Origin: Streptomyces melanogenes
GTDB lineage: Bacteria; Actinomycetota; Actinomycetes; Streptomycetales; Streptomycetaceae
Direction: 5' to 3'
Assembly: GCF_014649795.1 (NCBI RefSeq)
Contig: NZ_BMTS01000002.1
Coordinates: 1 to 64,000, forward strand
DNA length: 64,000 nt
Position 1 is the first letter of the stretch. Every line of letters starts with the position of its first letter. Under the pieces are notes generated by a model. That model did no database searches and had not been told where the DNA came from. It saw only the letters and a list, made by a program, of their open reading frames with translations. Position numbers and translations under genes: made by a program. Of the stretch, positions 63,662 through 64,000 are shown one piece after another.

Positions 63662-64000
63662 GTGCCCGCACTTGTGCTGCTCGGTGCTCAGTGGGGTGAC
63701 GAGGGCAAGGGAAAGGCCACCGACCTGCTCGGTGGATCCGTTGACTATGTAGTGCGCTACCAGGGCGGCAACAACGCCGGCCACACGGTCGTCGTAGGCG
63801 ACCAGAAGTACGCGCTGCATCTTCTCCCTTCCGGGATCCTCTCGCCGGGGTGTACCCCGGTCATCGGCAACGGAGTCGTCGTCGACCCGGCGGTCCTGCT
63901 CTCCGAGCTGAGCGGGCTGAACGAGCGCGGCGTCGACACGTCCAAGCTGCTCATCAGCGGTAACGCTCACCTGATCACGCCGTACAACGTCACCCTCGAC
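63662..64000 (+). CDS. purA: Adenylosuccinate synthetase, N-terminal part (runs off the window)
   Basis: 113 codons to the window end, from a GTG at 63662 with GGAAGGGG ahead. [24 protein letters not shown] holds the GTP-binding GDEGKGK loop, and [13 protein letters not shown] is the IMP/GTP site with the catalytic His. It makes adenylosuccinate from IMP and aspartate in AMP synthesis. The full protein is about 430 residues, so three quarters lie outside. Confidence 0.97.
   Translation, partial: MPALVLLGAQWGDEGKGKATDLLGGSVDYVVRYQGGNNAGHTVVVGDQKYALHLLPSGILSPGCTPVIGNGVVVDPAVLLSELSGLNERGVDTSKLLISGNAHLITPYNVTLD

Overview
The window is chromosomal DNA of a Streptomyces or very close relative. Evidence: very high GC with strong third-position GC bias, many GTG and TTG starts, four-base ATGA/GTGA gene overlaps, HspR-type (HAIR) operators in front of dnaK and clpB, and a 14-bp streptomycete parS site. 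The string of housekeeping genes dcd, dnaK-grpE-dnaJ-hspR, clpB, pyrE, fba, tryptophan dioxygenase-kynureninase and purA is the conserved core backbone known from streptomycetes, on the replication-origin side of the chromosome; the parS site fits that.

Layout. 1-2.5 kb: end of an unknown gene, an azoreductase and its divergent TetR regulator with two identical operators, and a LysR regulator. 2.7-13.6 kb: an accessory metabolic cluster. Seven minus-strand genes (KamA-type radical SAM aminomutase, metallo-beta-lactamase-fold hydrolase, FAD/NAD(P)-binding oxidoreductase, cupin, VOC protein, DHA2 exporter, second cupin) face two plus-strand genes (a paralogue of the oxidoreductase and a second MFS protein); a TetR gene closes it. 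I do not recognise the product; this is one of two candidates for an undescribed system. 13.7-19.2 kb: a CheB / CheR-PAS / GAF-ANTAR / GAF-ANTAR signalling operon lying between two copies of the 3' part of tRNA-Gly(CCC), the footprint of tRNA-targeted integration, but with no integrase gene. 19.5-28.8 kb: core genes (zinc-ribbon-like protein, dcd, phosphoribosyltransferase, Yip1-like membrane protein, FG-GAP lipoprotein, a secreted lysine-rich protein, an EtfD-like iron-sulfur oxidoreductase, a MraY/WecA-like transferase and an FkbM methyltransferase).

29-34 kb: the heat-shock operon dnaK-grpE-dnaJ-hspR and a SigJ-like ECF sigma factor. 34.3-36.4 kb: a compact unit of a LuxR-type regulator, a divergent exported micro-protein built from three 17-residue EPTWE repeats, and an overlapping mini Rieske-like protein whose two ligand histidines appear to be arginines. 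This is the second candidate for an undescribed system. 36.5-49.5 kb: FDOR/PPOX protein, clpB, YbjN protein, PIG-V-like mannosyltransferase, aminotransferase, Gly/Cys/His-rich membrane protein, DUF2617, spermidine-synthase-like membrane protein, SRPBCC protein, aldose epimerase, pyrE, parS and fba. 49.5-64 kb: MFS exporter, DUF3151, DUF3152 metzincin-like protein, the kynurenine pathway (dioxygenase, kynureninase, probable formamidase), a two-component system, MFS/TetR pair with a long operator, a cytochrome P450, a diacylglycerol-kinase-like protein and the start of purA.

Functional links seen in the sequence: HspR, encoded in the dnaK operon, has target sites at its own operon and at clpB; the three kynurenine genes could carry tryptophan to anthranilate; the azoR/TetR and MFS/TetR pairs each share a divergent promoter region with inverted repeats. 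At least five intergenic gaps after 28.8 kb hold copies of one mosaic palindromic repeat family (core GCGCAGTTCCCCGCGCCCCT and its complement), which reads as terminator-like spacer DNA between operons. All assignments come from reading the sequence; no database search was run.
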